From: an uncultured Bacteriovoracaceae bacterium
GTDB taxonomy: Bacteria > Bdellovibrionota > Bacteriovoracia > Bacteriovoracales > Bacteriovoracaceae
Assembly: GCA_937952395.1 (NCBI GenBank)
Contig: CALFYV010000198.1
Location: forward strand, 1 to 6,310
Length of the DNA: 6,310 nt
Reading direction: 5' to 3'
The position numbers and the translations under genes are program-made. Shown here piece by piece: positions 5,840 to 6,310 of the stretch. The notes beneath the pieces were generated by a model. That model had not been told where the DNA came from. It was given only the letters and a program-made list of their open reading frames with translations, and ran no database searches. Numbering within the stretch: the stretch's first letter is position 1; each line of letters opens with the position of its first letter.

Positions 5840-6214
5840 ATGAAAAACTATCTATTTATCCTTATTCTTTTAGCCAGCTGCTCATCAAGTAAAAAAAAGG
5901 TAACAGCCTCTGAGCTAACTAACCAAATACCAGAGATGTCTGCAAGCGATGTTAGGACAACCATTGGGACTAATTTACATAATTTTAGAAGTTGCTATGA
6001 GCGAGAGGGAAAGAATGAAAGGCAGTTTGTTAAGCTTTCCTTTTTAGTCGATAAAAAAGGTAACGTCTTTGATTCCAGTGTTGAGTCTAATACCCAAACT
6101 AAAGATTTGGAAAACTGTATCAAGACCATCTTAGACGGCTTAACTTTTCCTTCCCCAAGGGTTAATAAGGCCATAGCTAAGCAAAATTTAACCTTTGTTC
6201 CACCTCTTCTTTAG
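5840..6214 (+). CDS. Small lipoprotein with AgmX/PglI-like C-terminal domain (124 aa)
   Basis: This is a predicted outer-membrane lipoprotein. The lipobox LASC places the lipidated cysteine at residue 14 after a short hydrophobic signal; the +2 residue is Ser, so Lol sorting to the outer membrane is expected by the E. coli rule. A short Ser/Lys linker leads to a domain (about 36-122) resembling the AgmX/PglI C-terminal region of myxobacterial gliding and adhesion proteins, which is related in form to the TonB C-terminus. It has FRSCYERE, then KLSFLVDKKGNVFDSSVES, ENCIKTILDGLTFP and a final beta strand. C52 and C93 are the family's cysteine pair, a likely disulphide. The usual N-terminal regions (FHA, Gly/Pro linker or transmembrane helix) are absent, so this is a stand-alone domain. 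There is no ribosome-binding site before the ATG. The function is unknown; binding a partner at the envelope is inference. Confidence 0.82.
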   Translation: MKNYLFILILLASCSSSKKKVTASELTNQIPEMSASDVRTTIGTNLHNFRSCYEREGKNERQFVKLSFLVDKKGNVFDSSVESNTQTKDLENCIKTILDGLTFPSPRVNKAIAKQNLTFVPPLL

Positions 6215-6240
6215 ACTTCGTAAGTTTTTTAAGAGATAAT
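6212..6240 (+). promoter_or_regulatory. Candidate promoter before the reading frame at 6248
   Basis: TAGACT (6212-6217, 4 of 6), a 17-base spacer and GATAAT (6235-6240, 5 of 6) are followed by 7 bases and ATG. The -10 to ATG spacing is the same as at the lipoprotein gene, again with no Shine-Dalgarno sequence. Confidence 0.3.
6213..6230 (+). terminator. Weak candidate terminator after the lipoprotein gene
   Basis: AGACTT, a CGT loop and AAGTTT pair over six positions including one G-T wobble, and are followed by TTT. The stem is short and AT-rich and starts in the stop codon, so it would be inefficient. Confidence 0.25.
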
Positions 6241-6247
6241 CCCTCCT

Positions 6248-6310
6248 ATGGAACATAGTAATTTCACCCAAATTTTTTCTTGTTCCGCCGTTATCTTCTT
6301 ATCCACCCGT
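6248..6310 (+). CDS. Possible start of a further gene, cut by the window edge
   Basis: The ATG at 6248 opens a frame of 21 codons (MEHSNFTQIFSCSAVIFLS...) that is still open at the last base. Codon choice (TTT, ATT, TCC, GCC, GTT) resembles that of the neighbouring genes. There is no ribosome-binding site, but a GATAAT hexamer sits 7 bases upstream, which would suit a leaderless mRNA. It is too short to assign a family. A competing possibility is a - strand gene ending at 6229 whose frame is also open to the edge. Confidence 0.35.
   Translation, partial: MEHSNFTQIFSCSAVIFLSTR

Noticed and set aside
6229..6310. 3' end of a - strand gene (frame ending KLLCSIGGIIS, stop at 6231-6229)
   Set aside because: Open to the edge and not impossible, but its codons are rich in G-ending AAG, GTG, ACG and GCG, unlike the neighbouring genes, and the + frame has promoter-like sequence correctly spaced.

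Overview
The window is about 6.3 kb of AT-rich DNA, roughly one third G+C by eye. It is densely coded and has no RNA gene, insertion sequence or CRISPR array. It best fits a low-GC member of the Bdellovibrionota (Bacteriovorax/Halobacteriovorax-like). The reasons are a TIGR02147/DUF4423-type regulator, several small exported proteins of unknown family, and a lipoprotein with an AgmX/PglI-like C-terminal domain. This assignment is inference from gene content, not from a marker-gene tree.

Layout. Bases 1-1715 (+) hold the 3' ~94% of typA (bipA), a ribosome-associated translational GTPase; only the P-loop end lies off the left edge. A strong GC hairpin with A/T flanks at 1714-1741 ends typA and also serves the operon converging on it. 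Bases 4672-1740 (-) form a three-gene operon: a TIGR02147-type DNA-binding regulator, then two tandem paralogues encoding exported HExxH proteins. The regulator's stop overlaps the first paralogue's start as ATGA, and the second paralogue follows 21 bases later. The 144-bp gap 4673-4816 is a divergent promoter region containing a perfect 17-bp palindrome. Bases 4817-5755 (+) encode an exported protein I do not recognise, which contains a perfect 15-bp inverted repeat in its coding sequence. Bases 5840-6214 (+) encode a small lipoprotein. A further + reading frame may begin at 6248 and run off the window.

How the genes may work together. typA is housekeeping and appears unrelated to the rest. 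The notable unit is the regulator plus two exported zincin-like proteins. A cytoplasmic regulator is translationally coupled to a secreted putative metalloprotease that has been duplicated. The copies share a near-identical first ~46 residues and a conserved C-terminus but have diverged in between. A palindrome over the operon's likely -35 suggests dimer-mediated, possibly autogenous, control. Several + genes lack a Shine-Dalgarno sequence and have a -10-like hexamer 7 bases before the ATG, so leaderless mRNAs may be used here.
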